Below, in pieces: positions 19,055-27,057 of a stretch of DNA of 64,000 nucleotides; the stretch's first letter is position 1; each line of letters starts with the position of its first letter. The notes beneath the pieces were generated by a model, which was given only the letters and a program-made list of their open reading frames with translations, searched no databases and was not told the origin of the DNA. A program made the position numbers and the translations under genes. The DNA comes from Promicromonospora sukumoe (GTDB taxonomy: Bacteria > Actinomycetota > Actinomycetes > Actinomycetales > Cellulomonadaceae): positions 186,001 to 250,000 of the forward strand of contig NZ_JACGWV010000003.1 in NCBI RefSeq assembly GCF_014137995.1. The letters run 5' to 3'.

Positions 19055-21364
19055 TCAGCGCGCCACACCCCGCCGCTCCCGCGCCGGCATCCCGGTGACG
19101 TCCATCAGCACGCCGATCATGCGGGCCCGGACACCCGCGTCGTCGGTGACGGTCGTGGCGCGGCAGCGCACCCACATCTCGCGTCCGTCCGCCGCGACCA
19201 GGCGGTGCTCCAGGTCGAGCGGGTCCGCGGCGCCCGCGAGCTGCCGGGCGATCGCGATCTGCACCGCCCGCACGTCGTCGGGGTGCACGCGCCCGGTCCA
19301 CTCCTCGATGCCGGTGCACGGGGCGTCGTCGGGCAGGCCGACCAGGGCGCGCCAGGTGCGCGAGTAGAACACCTGCCCGCTCGCGATGTCCCAGTCCCAG
19401 GTGCCCTCCAGGGCGACGTCCTGGACCAGCGCGCTGCGCTCGACCTCGGTGCGCAGGTCCAGCACGAGCGCCCGCTCCCGGTCCGCGGCCTCCGCGAGGG
19501 CGGCCCGCTGGCGTTGCAGCGACGTCAGCCGGTCCTCCCGGTCCAGCGCGACGGCGACCATCGCGGCCCAGTGGTCGTACTTGTCCCGGGAGCTCGTGGC
19601 GCGCGTGTCCACCCCGCCTGCGATCGCAAGCATGCCCCAGTCGCTCTGCCCGAACGTCACCGGCACCACGAAGACGACGCCGTCGCCGGACAACGCGGGC
19701 GGCGGGAACCGGCCCACCGGCATGCGTTTGCCCACGAGCGCCGTCGCCTGGCGGGACGTGGCGGTGGTGCCGACGATCTCCAGGGTCCGCGCCCCGGCCA
19801 CGGGGTCGTCCACAGCCCTGTCCACAGGGTCCTCGGCATCCGTCCACAGGGCGAGCGTCGCCGGGCTGCGGTGCCCGCGCGGCAGCCAGGTCAGTGCGCG
19901 GATGGCTCGGCCGTCGGCGTGCAGCAGGTCGAGGTCGAGCTCGTACTGGTCGGTGATGGTCCGTTCGAGCTGCCCGGACCGGGCCAGCAGCGTCTGGGTG
20001 CACCCGGCGCTCAGCGCCACGAGCACGTCCGTCGCCGTCCGGGTGACGGCGCGGGCCCGGGCGGCGCGGCTCGGGGCGCGGGGCGCCCCCGTCGTCGTGC
20101 CCCCGGTCCCGCTCCCGGTTCCTGCCCCGCTCCTGCCCGACGGCGCAGGCTCCGCGCCCGTCCCTGCACCCGTCGCCGCCTGCCCGTTCCGTACCTGCTC
20201 CCGGAACTCCTCCTCGACCGCCCGCAGCGCGGGGATGAGCTGCTCCAGCGCCTCGGGGTGGGGCCGCAGCACGCGCGTGCTCTCGGCGAGGCTCGCGAGC
20301 GTCGCCTGCGTGGGCGGCTGGCCCAGCGCCGCGGCGCCCCGGAACACCCGCTGCACGCCGCGCATCCACGACTCCAGGTCGGCGCCGGTCCCCAGGCGCG
20401 CCTCGGCGCCGTCGAACGTCGCGCGCGCCACCTCGCCGAACCGGCGCCACGCCGTCGAACCCTCCTGGGCAGGCAGGCCCTCCAGGAGGGCGCCCGCCCG
20501 CGCGTCGAGGCAGCCGCACGACTCGCGGGTCACCAGCGTGGAGCGCGACAGGTGCTGACCCGCCACCCGCTCGCCCCGGATCCGGGACAGGAGCAGGGAC
20601 ACGGCCAGCTCGCCGACCTGGTCGTGGTGCGGGTCCACGGTCGCGAGCCGGGGGCGCACGCGCGAGCCCGCCTCCGAGTGGTCGAAGCCGACGACCGCCT
20701 GGTCGCGCGGCAGCGACAGTCCCTCGGCCCGCAGCACCCGCGAGAACCCGATCGCGTTGCGGTCGGTCGCCGCGACGGTCGCCGTCGTCGGCAGGCCGGG
20801 GCCGGCCACGAGGGCCCGCGCCACGGCCGCCGCGCTCGCCTCCTGGTTGTCGCTCGTGCGGTAGAGCCACTCGGGCCGGGGCGTGATGCCGTGGGCGGCG
20901 AGCGTCGCCAGGTAGGCGGCGTGCCGCTCGACGATGTCGGCCTGCCGCAGGCTGCCGAGGAACCCGATCTCGCGGTGCCCGTGCGCGATGAGGTGCTCGA
21001 CCGCGGCCCGGGTACCGCCCTCGTTGTCGGGCGTGACGACCGGGGCGTCGATGCCGGCCGCGCGCTCGCTGACCAGCACGACCGGCGTCCCGTCCGCCTC
21101 GATCCGGAGCAGCGTGGCCTCGTCGACGGCCGACGTGATGACGATGACGCCGTCCAGCCGCCCGAGGCTCACCGCTGCGGTGCCCGGCGGGCGGTCCGGG
21201 AACTGCGCCCGCTCCAGGTCCGCCGGATAGGTCTGCACCGCCACGACCCGGTGCCCCTCGGGACGGACGGTACGCGCGATGCCGGCGAGCACCCGCCCGA
21301 AGTAGTAGCCCCCGACCACCGGGGACAGCACCCCGATGACATACCTGCGCTTTCCACCCAGCAT
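19055..21364 (-). CDS. LacI-type sugar-binding domain plus PAS sensor, lacking HTH and output domain
   Basis: 769 residues from the ATG at 21364 (MLGGKRRYVIGVLSP). It opens directly with a LacI/periplasmic-binding-like domain (residues 1-290: GVLSPVVGGYYFGRVLAGIA, VTPDNEGGTRAAVEHLIAHG, ATDRNAIGFSRVLR, VVGFDHSEAG), then a helical/GAF-like middle (about 300-620) and a C-terminal PAS domain (about 635-760, LEGTWDWDIASGQVFYSRTW ... WTGRVHPDDV ... GVLMDVTG). There is no helix-turn-helix and no signal sequence, and nothing after the PAS (no GGDEF, EAL, kinase or phosphatase). In other bacteria this front end is usually joined to GGDEF or kinase output. It is divergent from the LacI repressor, 60 bases apart, so a shared ligand or regulatory link is plausible. 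The output mechanism is unknown. Confidence 0.75.
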   Translation of the reverse strand: MLGGKRRYVIGVLSPVVGGYYFGRVLAGIARTVRPEGHRVVAVQTYPADLERAQFPDRPPGTAAVSLGRLDGVIVITSAVDEATLLRIEADGTPVVLVSERAAGIDAPVVTPDNEGGTRAAVEHLIAHGHREIGFLGSLRQADIVERHAAYLATLAAHGITPRPEWLYRTSDNQEASAAAVARALVAGPGLPTTATVAATDRNAIGFSRVLRAEGLSLPRDQAVVGFDHSEAGSRVRPRLATVDPHHDQVGELAVSLLLSRIRGERVAGQHLSRSTLVTRESCGCLDARAGALLEGLPAQEGSTAWRRFGEVARATFDGAEARLGTGADLESWMRGVQRVFRGAAALGQPPTQATLASLAESTRVLRPHPEALEQLIPALRAVEEEFREQVRNGQAATGAGTGAEPAPSGRSGAGTGSGTGGTTTGAPRAPSRAARARAVTRTATDVLVALSAGCTQTLLARSGQLERTITDQYELDLDLLHADGRAIRALTWLPRGHRSPATLALWTDAEDPVDRAVDDPVAGARTLEIVGTTATSRQATALVGKRMPVGRFPPPALSGDGVVFVVPVTFGQSDWGMLAIAGGVDTRATSSRDKYDHWAAMVAVALDREDRLTSLQRQRAALAEAADRERALVLDLRTEVERSALVQDVALEGTWDWDIASGQVFYSRTWRALVGLPDDAPCTGIEEWTGRVHPDDVRAVQIAIARQLAGAADPLDLEHRLVAADGREMWVRCRATTVTDDAGVRARMIGVLMDVTGMPARERRGVAR

Positions 21365-21426
21365 GCTTACACCCCGTCTTCGTTGACGCTGTGCAAAATT
21401 CACCCAAGGGTGCATGCTACGTGGTT

Positions 21427-22563
21427 ATGGTCCCACCGTCGCGACCGAAACATCCAGAAGTGCCCGATTATTCGTCCCCTGCGCGACGGCCGACCATCGT
21501 CGACGTCGCGCGCGCCGCCGGCGTCTCGACCGCCGTCGTGTCGTACACGCTCAACGGGCGCCGCGGGGTCTCGGCGGCGACGCGCGAGCGGGTGCTCCGC
21601 GCGGCCGACGAGCTCGGCTGGCGCCCGGCCAGCGCGGCCCGCTCGCTGCGCAGCGGTCCGGCGGCCGCCGCGCTCGTCGTCGTGCACGACCAGCCGTTCG
21701 GCACCCGGGCCGCGTTCCCGCTCGACCTCGTCACCGGCGCGCTCCAGACCATCGGCCCGGACACCCTCACGCTCGCCGTGCACGTCGCGGGTTCGCCCGC
21801 CGACGCCGCGCGGCTCATGGACCGCTGGTGGACCGAGCGGCGCTACGGCGCGTTCGTCGTCACCGGGGTGCGGGTCGACGACGCGCGCCTCGCCGCCCTG
21901 CGCTCCCTGCCCGCGCCGGCCGTCGTGGTGGGCACCGCGCCCGACGGCGGGCCCGCGACCTGGCAGCACGTGGTGCTCGACGACGGCGCCGCGTTCGCCC
22001 AGGTCGGCGCCTTCCTGGCGGAGCTCGGCCACCGGCGGGTCGCGATGGTCGCCGGGTCGGAGCGCCTCGTGGCGCCCGTCCGCCGGGCCGCCGCCCTGGG
22101 GTCCGCGCTGGCGGGGCACGGCATCGAGCTGCGCACCGTCGCGGGCGACGGGCCCGAGCGCGCGGCGGCGGCGCTGCTGCCGCTGCTCGCCGCCGCCGAC
22201 CGTCCCACGGCGGTCGTGACCGACGACGACGCCACCGCCGGCCTCGTGCTCGACGTCGCCCGGAGGCTCGGCCTCGGCGTGCCGTGGGACCTGTCCGTGG
22301 TCGCCGGCACGGACTCGCCGGCGTGCTACCTGACCGCGCCGTCGCTGACCGCCGTGCCGTACCCGGTCGAGGAGCTCGGCCGGGCGACGGGCCGGGCGCT
22401 GCGCACGGCGCTCGGGGCGGGGCCGGTGTCGGGTGCGGGGCCCTCGCCGGGCGCCGGGACGTCGTCGGGCGCGGCCCCGTCCGTGGGGGTGGAACCGCCG
22501 CGCACCGTGCCGGTGGGGCGGCTCGTCGTCCGTGGCTCGACGGCGCCGCCGCCCGGCGACTAA
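21427..22563 (+). CDS. LacI family transcriptional regulator
   Basis: 378 residues from the ATG at 21427. The DNA-binding helix-turn-helix and hinge are complete: TIVDVARAAGVSTAVVSYTL near residues 23-42, then RERVLRAADELGWRPASAAR. The ligand domain is a periplasmic-binding fold with GHRRVAMVAGSERL and VVTDDDATAGLVLDVARRLG, truncated-looking loops, and a Gly/Pro/Ser-rich insert near 325-350 before the last strand. Its stop codon overlaps a perfect TAAACGTTTA palindrome, 138 bases before the GH6 start, which is a good candidate for its own operator. It most likely represses the cellulase gene downstream (inference). Confidence 0.9.
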   Translation: MVPPSRPKHPEVPDYSSPARRPTIVDVARAAGVSTAVVSYTLNGRRGVSAATRERVLRAADELGWRPASAARSLRSGPAAAALVVVHDQPFGTRAAFPLDLVTGALQTIGPDTLTLAVHVAGSPADAARLMDRWWTERRYGAFVVTGVRVDDARLAALRSLPAPAVVVGTAPDGGPATWQHVVLDDGAAFAQVGAFLAELGHRRVAMVAGSERLVAPVRRAAALGSALAGHGIELRTVAGDGPERAAAALLPLLAAADRPTAVVTDDDATAGLVLDVARRLGLGVPWDLSVVAGTDSPACYLTAPSLTAVPYPVEELGRATGRALRTALGAGPVSGAGPSPGAGTSSGAAPSVGVEPPRTVPVGRLVVRGSTAPPPGD

Positions 22564-22570
22564 ACGTTTA
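22561..22570. promoter_or_regulatory. Candidate LacI-family operator upstream of the GH6 gene
   Basis: TAAACGTTTA is a perfect 10-bp palindrome centred on CG, the usual core of LacI-family operators. It includes the TAA stop of the lacI-type gene (22561-22563) and lies before the GH6 gene on the same strand. Confidence 0.5.
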
Positions 22571-22707
22571 AGACGGTTCTGCCGAGGTCAAACGGTAGGC
22601 AAGGTTGCGCCATGCCGCGGCGGAACGAGCCGCCGCGGTGCGCGGACCGTCGTCGGGCCAACCGGGGCCGGCACGGTACGCGCCCGGTCCGGCCAACGGA
22701 GGTCACC

Positions 22708-24114
22708 GTGTCCACAGCACCCCGCCGCACCCGCGGCACGTCCCCACGTAGGTCCCGCAGCGTCGCGGCAGCGGCGGTGGGCGCTCTCCTCGCGGCTCCC
22801 GCGCTCGTCGCCGTCTCCAGCGCACCCGCCGTCGCGCTGGAGGACAACCCGTTCGTCGGGGCCGCGCAGTACGTCAACCCGGACTGGTCGGCCCTGGTCG
22901 AGACGGCGGCCGACGAGGTGGGCGACGCCGGCCTCGCGGCCGACATGCGCGCCATCGCCGACGAGCCGACGTCGGTCTGGATGGACCGCATCGCCGCGAT
23001 CGAGGGGACCGAGCGGCAGAACGGTCTCGAGTGGCACCTCGACCAGGCGGTGGAGCAGTCGGGCGGCTCGCCCCTGGTGTTCAACGTGGTGATCTACGAC
23101 CTGCCCGGGCGCGACTGCCACGCGCTCGCCTCGAACGGTGAGCTGCCCGCCACGGCGGCCGGGATGACGCGGTACAAGACCGAGTACATCGACCCGATCG
23201 TCGCGCTGCTGGACCGGCCCGAGTACGAGAACCTGCGGATCGTCGCCACGATCGAGCCCGACTCCCTGCCCAACCTGGTGACCAACCAGTCCGACGCCGA
23301 CTGCGTCGCCGCGGCGCCGTACTACCGCGAGGGCGTGCAGTACGCGATCTCCGAGCTGTACGAGGTCGGCAACGTGTACTCCTACATCGACGCGGCGCAC
23401 TCGGGCTGGCTCGGCTGGCCCAACAACTCCAGCGGTGCGGCCCAGGAGTTCGCGAACGTCATCGAGGGCAGCACCTACGGGTGGGCCGCCGTGTCCGGGT
23501 TCGTCACCAACACGGCGAACACCACGCCGCTGGAGGAGCCGTTCCTGACCAACCCCGACCTCCAGGTCGGCGGCGGCCAGGTGAAGTCCGCGGGCTGGTT
23601 CGAGTGGAACCCGGACTTCGACGAGATCGACTGGACCGCGAACCTCTACGACCTGATGGTCGCGCAGGGTGCGCCGTCGAGCATCGGCATGCTCGTCGAC
23701 ACCAGCCGCAACGGCTGGGGCGGGGCGGCCCGTCCGACGGCGGTGAGCACGTCGACCGACCTGAACACCTACGTCAACCAGTCCAAGGTGGACCGCCGCA
23801 ACCACCGCGGCGCGTGGTGCAACCCGGCGGGCGCCGGCATCGGGGAGCGGCCGACCGTCGCGCCGTCGGGCCACGCCGAGTCGCACCTCGACGCCTACGT
23901 GTGGGTCAAGCCGCCGGGCGAGTCGGACGGGTCGTCCACGGAGATCCCGAACGACGAGGGCAAGCGGCTGGACCGCATGTGCGACCCGACGTACCAGTCG
24001 AGCGAGCTGGGCGGCCGGTTCACGGGCGCCCTCGCGGACGCGCCGCTGTCGGGCCACTGGTTCCAGGCGCAGTTCGAGATGCTCGTCGCCAACGCGTACC
24101 CGGCGATCGGCTAG
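22708..24114 (+). CDS. Secreted glycoside hydrolase family 6 cellulase (cellobiohydrolase/endoglucanase)
   Basis: 468 residues from a GTG at 22708 with a perfect GGAGG at 22698-22702; a longer reading from 22612 covers the promoter. Residues 1-42 form a signal peptide with an Arg-rich start (RRTRGTSPRRSRS), hydrophobic core and an alanine cleavage region. The mature protein is a single GH6 catalytic domain. Family motifs are FNVVIYDLPGRDCHALASNG, whose Asp in RDC is the proton donor, VATIEPDSLPNL, SYIDAAHSGWLGWPNN and the C-terminal VWVKPPGESDG. GH6 enzymes hydrolyse beta-1,4-glucan with inversion. No cellulose-binding module or linker is present, unlike many Cellulomonas-type GH6 enzymes. 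The LacI gene upstream is the likely regulator. It ends at a family B palindrome. Confidence 0.95.
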   Translation: MSTAPRRTRGTSPRRSRSVAAAAVGALLAAPALVAVSSAPAVALEDNPFVGAAQYVNPDWSALVETAADEVGDAGLAADMRAIADEPTSVWMDRIAAIEGTERQNGLEWHLDQAVEQSGGSPLVFNVVIYDLPGRDCHALASNGELPATAAGMTRYKTEYIDPIVALLDRPEYENLRIVATIEPDSLPNLVTNQSDADCVAAAPYYREGVQYAISELYEVGNVYSYIDAAHSGWLGWPNNSSGAAQEFANVIEGSTYGWAAVSGFVTNTANTTPLEEPFLTNPDLQVGGGQVKSAGWFEWNPDFDEIDWTANLYDLMVAQGAPSSIGMLVDTSRNGWGGAARPTAVSTSTDLNTYVNQSKVDRRNHRGAWCNPAGAGIGERPTVAPSGHAESHLDAYVWVKPPGESDGSSTEIPNDEGKRLDRMCDPTYQSSELGGRFTGALADAPLSGHWFQAQFEMLVANAYPAIG

Positions 24115-24131
24115 GCCCGGCTGCCCCCTCC

Positions 24132-24195
24132 CCTTCGAGACCTAAGTTTCTTCGCTCTCGGCCCGACGAGAGCGAAGAAACTTAGGTCTCGAAGG
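24132..24195. terminator. Long inverted repeat, family B copy 1
   Basis: Two perfect 29-base arms (24132-24160 and 24167-24195), starting CCTTCGAGACCTAAGTTTCT, with loop GCCCGA. It lies 18 bases after the GH6 stop. Nearly identical stems occur at 39076-39145 and 42151-42214. No T tract follows. It probably ends the GH6 message. Confidence 0.75.
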
Positions 24196-24292
24196 TGAGG
24201 GTCGAGCGCCCCCGTCTCGCTGCGCGTCGGCGTCACCTCCGCGAAACCCGGGTGGCGTTAACATCGCCGCTTCGTCGAGAAGGGGAGTGGTC

Positions 24293-25051
24293 GTGGCTGA
24301 GCGCGTCACGTTCGAGAGCACCACGGGGCCACGGCTCGCGGGCATCATCGACCGGCCGGAGGGCGAGGTGCGCGGCTGGGGCGTGTTCTCCCACGGGTTC
24401 ACGCTGGGCAAGGACTCGCCGGCCGCGGCGCGGATCTGCAAGCAGCTCGCGAGCGAGGGCATCGGCATGCTGCGCTTCGACAACCTGGGCCTGGGCGACT
24501 CCGAGGGCGACTGGGGCGACGGGTCGTTCACGCACAAGGTGGCCGACACCGTGCAGGCCGCCCAGTTCATGGCCGACCACGACATGCCGGTGCACCTCCT
24601 GGTGGGGCACTCGTTCGGCGGGGCCGCCGTGATCGCCGCCGGCGCGGACGTCCCGGGCGTGCAGGCGGTCGCGACGATCGGCGCCCCCGTGCAGCCGCGG
24701 CACGCGGAGCACAACTACGACGCCGTCCTGGGCCGGGTGTTCGACGACGGCCACGCCCAGTGGATGGTCGGCGGCCGCGCGCTCACCCTGAAGCGGCACT
24801 TCGTCGAGGACGTGCGGCGGGCCGAGCTGCGCTCCAAGATCCGTGAGCTGGGGTCGCCGCTGCTGGTGATGCACTCGCCGACGGACAGCACCGTGGACAT
24901 CTCGAACGCGGGCGAGATCTTCCGGGAGGCCCGGCACCCCCGATCGTTCGTGTCGCTGGAGGGCGCGGACCACCTGCTCACCGCGCCCGGTCAGGCCAAG
25001 CGCGCCGCCCGCATCATCAGCGCCTGGGCGGACCAGTACCTCACCGCGTGA
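24293..25051 (+). CDS. Alpha/beta hydrolase, OsmC-associated type
   Basis: 252 residues from the GTG at 24293 (AGGGGA upstream); a GTG two codons earlier is also possible. The alpha/beta-hydrolase fold shows the nucleophile elbow GHSFGG near residues 104-109, GFTLGKDSPAA near the oxyanion loop, the acid region in HSPTDSTVDISNA and the histidine in EGADHLLTAP. This set is typical of the hydrolase domain found alone or fused to OsmC-like redox proteins. The substrate is unknown. Its last 11 bases overlap the 3' end of the convergent membrane-protein gene. Confidence 0.85.
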   Translation: MAERVTFESTTGPRLAGIIDRPEGEVRGWGVFSHGFTLGKDSPAAARICKQLASEGIGMLRFDNLGLGDSEGDWGDGSFTHKVADTVQAAQFMADHDMPVHLLVGHSFGGAAVIAAGADVPGVQAVATIGAPVQPRHAEHNYDAVLGRVFDDGHAQWMVGGRALTLKRHFVEDVRRAELRSKIRELGSPLLVMHSPTDSTVDISNAGEIFREARHPRSFVSLEGADHLLTAPGQAKRAARIISAWADQYLTA

Positions 25052-25793
25052 GGTGGCGCGGCCGCCGGCTCAACGCCCGTCGGCCCGGTACCCGTCGGCT
25101 CCGTGTCCGCCGGCCCGACGCCAGCGTCTCCGGCGTCGACCGGTGCCCGCAGAACGCGAGCGCGTAGAGGAACGTGACGACGACGCCGAGCAGCAGCACC
25201 TCGCCGCCGTCCTCCAGCGAGCTCATGACCACGTGCCACGGTCCCTGGTTCGTCGTGAACCCGTGCACGGCGTCGAGCCCGACGCCGCAGAGCACCAGCA
25301 GGGCGAGCAGCACGAGGAGCACGCGGGACGCCGCCCGCCACTCCGGCGTCGCGAACCGGTACCCGACCGCGATGGCCGCCAGCAGCACGGAGCCGGTGAA
25401 CGCGAGCCAGACGATCTCGCCGACCGGCTGGCCGTAGGGGTGCGGGACGTCGACGGCGGCCGCGACCACCTTGGCCATGCGCTCGTGCAGCATGAGGAAG
25501 TCGTCGGCCAGCAGCACCGCGAACAGGGCGGACCACCCCGCCAGCACGGCCTGCCGGTGCGTCACGGCGAGGTAGGCGGCGAGCCCCGCCGCCCACGCGG
25601 TGTACACGAACCCCACCACCGCGGGGATACCCCGCTCCTTCTCGAAGCGGAAGCCCTCGTGCTCGGGGACACCGAGGAACGAGTGCGTGAGGAAGAGCAG
25701 GTTCAGGCCGAGCGCCACCGTGACCAGCATCCCGAGGAGCCCGGCGGCCGGACGGTGGTGCAGCCCGAGGGCTTCGACGGCTCGCGTGTGCAC
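25041..25793 (-). CDS. Integral membrane protein of unknown function
   Basis: 250 residues with about six hydrophobic segments (for example LLGMLVTVALGLNLLFLTH, VGFVYTAWAAGLAAYLAV, VLLVLLALLVLCGVGLDAVH). Between segments lies FALLLADDFLMLHERMAKV-like acidic/His-containing sequence (LADDFLMLHE), and near the C-terminus SSLEDGGEVLLLGVV. Conserved acidic and histidine residues inside the membrane region hint at metal binding, but I do not recognise a named family. The C-terminal 25 residues are strongly basic. It overlaps the hydrolase gene tail to tail and is divergent from purS across 200 bases. Confidence 0.7.
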   Translation of the reverse strand: MHTRAVEALGLHHRPAAGLLGMLVTVALGLNLLFLTHSFLGVPEHEGFRFEKERGIPAVVGFVYTAWAAGLAAYLAVTHRQAVLAGWSALFAVLLADDFLMLHERMAKVVAAAVDVPHPYGQPVGEIVWLAFTGSVLLAAIAVGYRFATPEWRAASRVLLVLLALLVLCGVGLDAVHGFTTNQGPWHVVMSSLEDGGEVLLLGVVVTFLYALAFCGHRSTPETLASGRRTRSRRVPGRRALSRRPRHLTR

Positions 25794-25868
25794 TGCTGTT
25801 CTCCTCTGACCTGCGGTGACGTGGACGCGGCCTACGCTCCCGCCGCCCGATGAACCGGTGAGGAGAAC

Positions 25869-25890
25869 GCGATGAGAGTGCTCTCATCGC
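25869..25890. promoter_or_regulatory. 22-bp palindrome in the purS upstream region
   Basis: GCGATGAGAG TG CTCTCATCGC has two perfect 10-base arms around a TG centre. It lies between the divergent membrane-protein and purS genes, about 70 bases before a TAGACT box (25956-25961) that is the likely purS promoter. It could be an operator for purS-purQ or for the divergent gene. Confidence 0.45.
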
Positions 25891-25993
25891 GCCCGGCCGC
25901 GGACGTGGGCGCAGGTCACTGTCCACGGACAGCGGGGCACCCCGCGGCGCACGTAGACTCTTCCCGGAATTCCCTCACCTTCAAGGAGCCTTC

Positions 25994-26281
25994 GTGGGAC
26001 GCGTCGTCGTCGAGGTCATGCCCAAGCCCGAGATCCTGGACCCCCAGGGCAAGGCTGTGGTCGGAGCGCTGCCGCGCCTCGGCTTCACCCAGTTCTCCGG
26101 TGTGCGTCAGGGCAAGCGGTTCGAGCTCGAGGTGGACGGTGAGGTCACGCCGGAGATCCTCGCCGCCGCCCGGGAGGCCGCGGCCACCCTGCTGTCCAAC
26201 CCGGTGATCGAGGACGTCGTCTCGGTCGTCGACGCCGCCGCGGTCCCGGGTGAGGCGACCGGCACCCCGGTGAGCGCCTGA
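25994..26281 (+). CDS. purS: Phosphoribosylformylglycinamidine synthase subunit PurS
   Basis: 95 residues from a GTG at 25994 with AAGGAG upstream. PurS is the small bridging subunit of the three-part FGAM synthase (PurS-PurQ-PurL), which converts FGAR to FGAM with glutamine and ATP. The sequence [19 protein letters not shown] and [16 protein letters not shown] are family hallmarks; length is slightly longer than the usual 80-85 because of a short acidic C-terminal tail. It overlaps purQ by one base (TGATG), so the two are translationally coupled. Confidence 0.95.
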   Translation: MGRVVVEVMPKPEILDPQGKAVVGALPRLGFTQFSGVRQGKRFELEVDGEVTPEILAAAREAAATLLSNPVIEDVVSVVDAAAVPGEATGTPVSA

Positions 26282-27030
26282 TGTCGGTCACCGAGCCGAT
26301 GCCCGCCGCCGTGGCGGCCCCCGTGCTGGCCGGCGCCCGCATCGGCGTCATCACGTTCCCCGGGACGCTCGACGACCGTGACGCGTCGCGGGCCGTGCGC
26401 CTCGCCGGCGCCGAGGCCGTGTCGCTCTGGCACGCCGACGAGTCGCTGCAGGACGTCGACGCCGTGGTGCTGCCGGGCGGGTTCTCCTACGGCGACTACC
26501 TGCGCGCCGGTGCGATCAGCCGGTTCGCGCCCGCGATGGCCGCCGTGGTCGACGCCGCCAACGGCGGCATGCCGGTGCTCGGCATCTGCAACGGCTTCCA
26601 GGTCCTCACCGAGGCCCACCTGCTGCCGGGCTCGATGGTCAAGAACGACCACCTGCACTTCGTGTGCCGGGAGCAGTCGCTCGTCGTCGAGAACGCGCGC
26701 ACGGCCTGGACCAACGAGTTCCGCCGGGGTCAGCAGATCACGATCCCGCTGAAGAACCAGGACGGCCAGTTCGTCGCCGACGAGCGCACCCTCGACGAGC
26801 TCGAGGGCGAGGGCCGTGTCGTCTTCCGCTACGACGGCTGGAACCCGAACGGGTCCCGCCGCGACATCGCGGGCATCACCAACGACCGCGGCAACGTGGT
26901 GGGGCTCATGCCGCACCCGGAGCACGCGGTGGAGGCCGGCTTCGGCCCGGCGTCCGCCGAGGGTCCGCGCGCCGGCGTCGACGGGCTGACGTTCTTCACG
27001 TCGGTGCTGTCCTCCCTGGTCCACGCGTGA
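26281..27030 (+). CDS. purQ: Phosphoribosylformylglycinamidine synthase glutaminase subunit PurQ
   Basis: 249 residues. PurQ hydrolyses glutamine to supply ammonia to PurL. The class I glutamine amidotransferase triad is complete: nucleophile Cys103 in [11 protein letters not shown], and the His/Glu pair in [10 protein letters not shown] near residue 210. [24 protein letters not shown] N-terminus and [10 protein letters not shown] are typical. The N-terminal 20 residues extend a little beyond the usual start. It is coupled to purS. purL, usually next, is absent here and lies at 55552-57891; a GNAT gene follows instead after 27 bases. Confidence 0.97.
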   Translation: MSVTEPMPAAVAAPVLAGARIGVITFPGTLDDRDASRAVRLAGAEAVSLWHADESLQDVDAVVLPGGFSYGDYLRAGAISRFAPAMAAVVDAANGGMPVLGICNGFQVLTEAHLLPGSMVKNDHLHFVCREQSLVVENARTAWTNEFRRGQQITIPLKNQDGQFVADERTLDELEGEGRVVFRYDGWNPNGSRRDIAGITNDRGNVVGLMPHPEHAVEAGFGPASAEGPRAGVDGLTFFTSVLSSLVHA

Positions 27031-27057
27031 CCACGGGTCAGGTCCCGGCAGGCGGTC

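Noticed and set aside
19205-22219. A 1004-codon forward frame opposite the sensor gene
   Set aside because: No motif, no start signal; the reverse strand encodes the LacI-like/PAS protein over the same stretch.
25872-26207. A 111-codon ORF with GAGGAG upstream, overlapping purS
   Set aside because: It runs through purS in another frame and its ATG is inside the palindrome; purS has a better signal and full homology.
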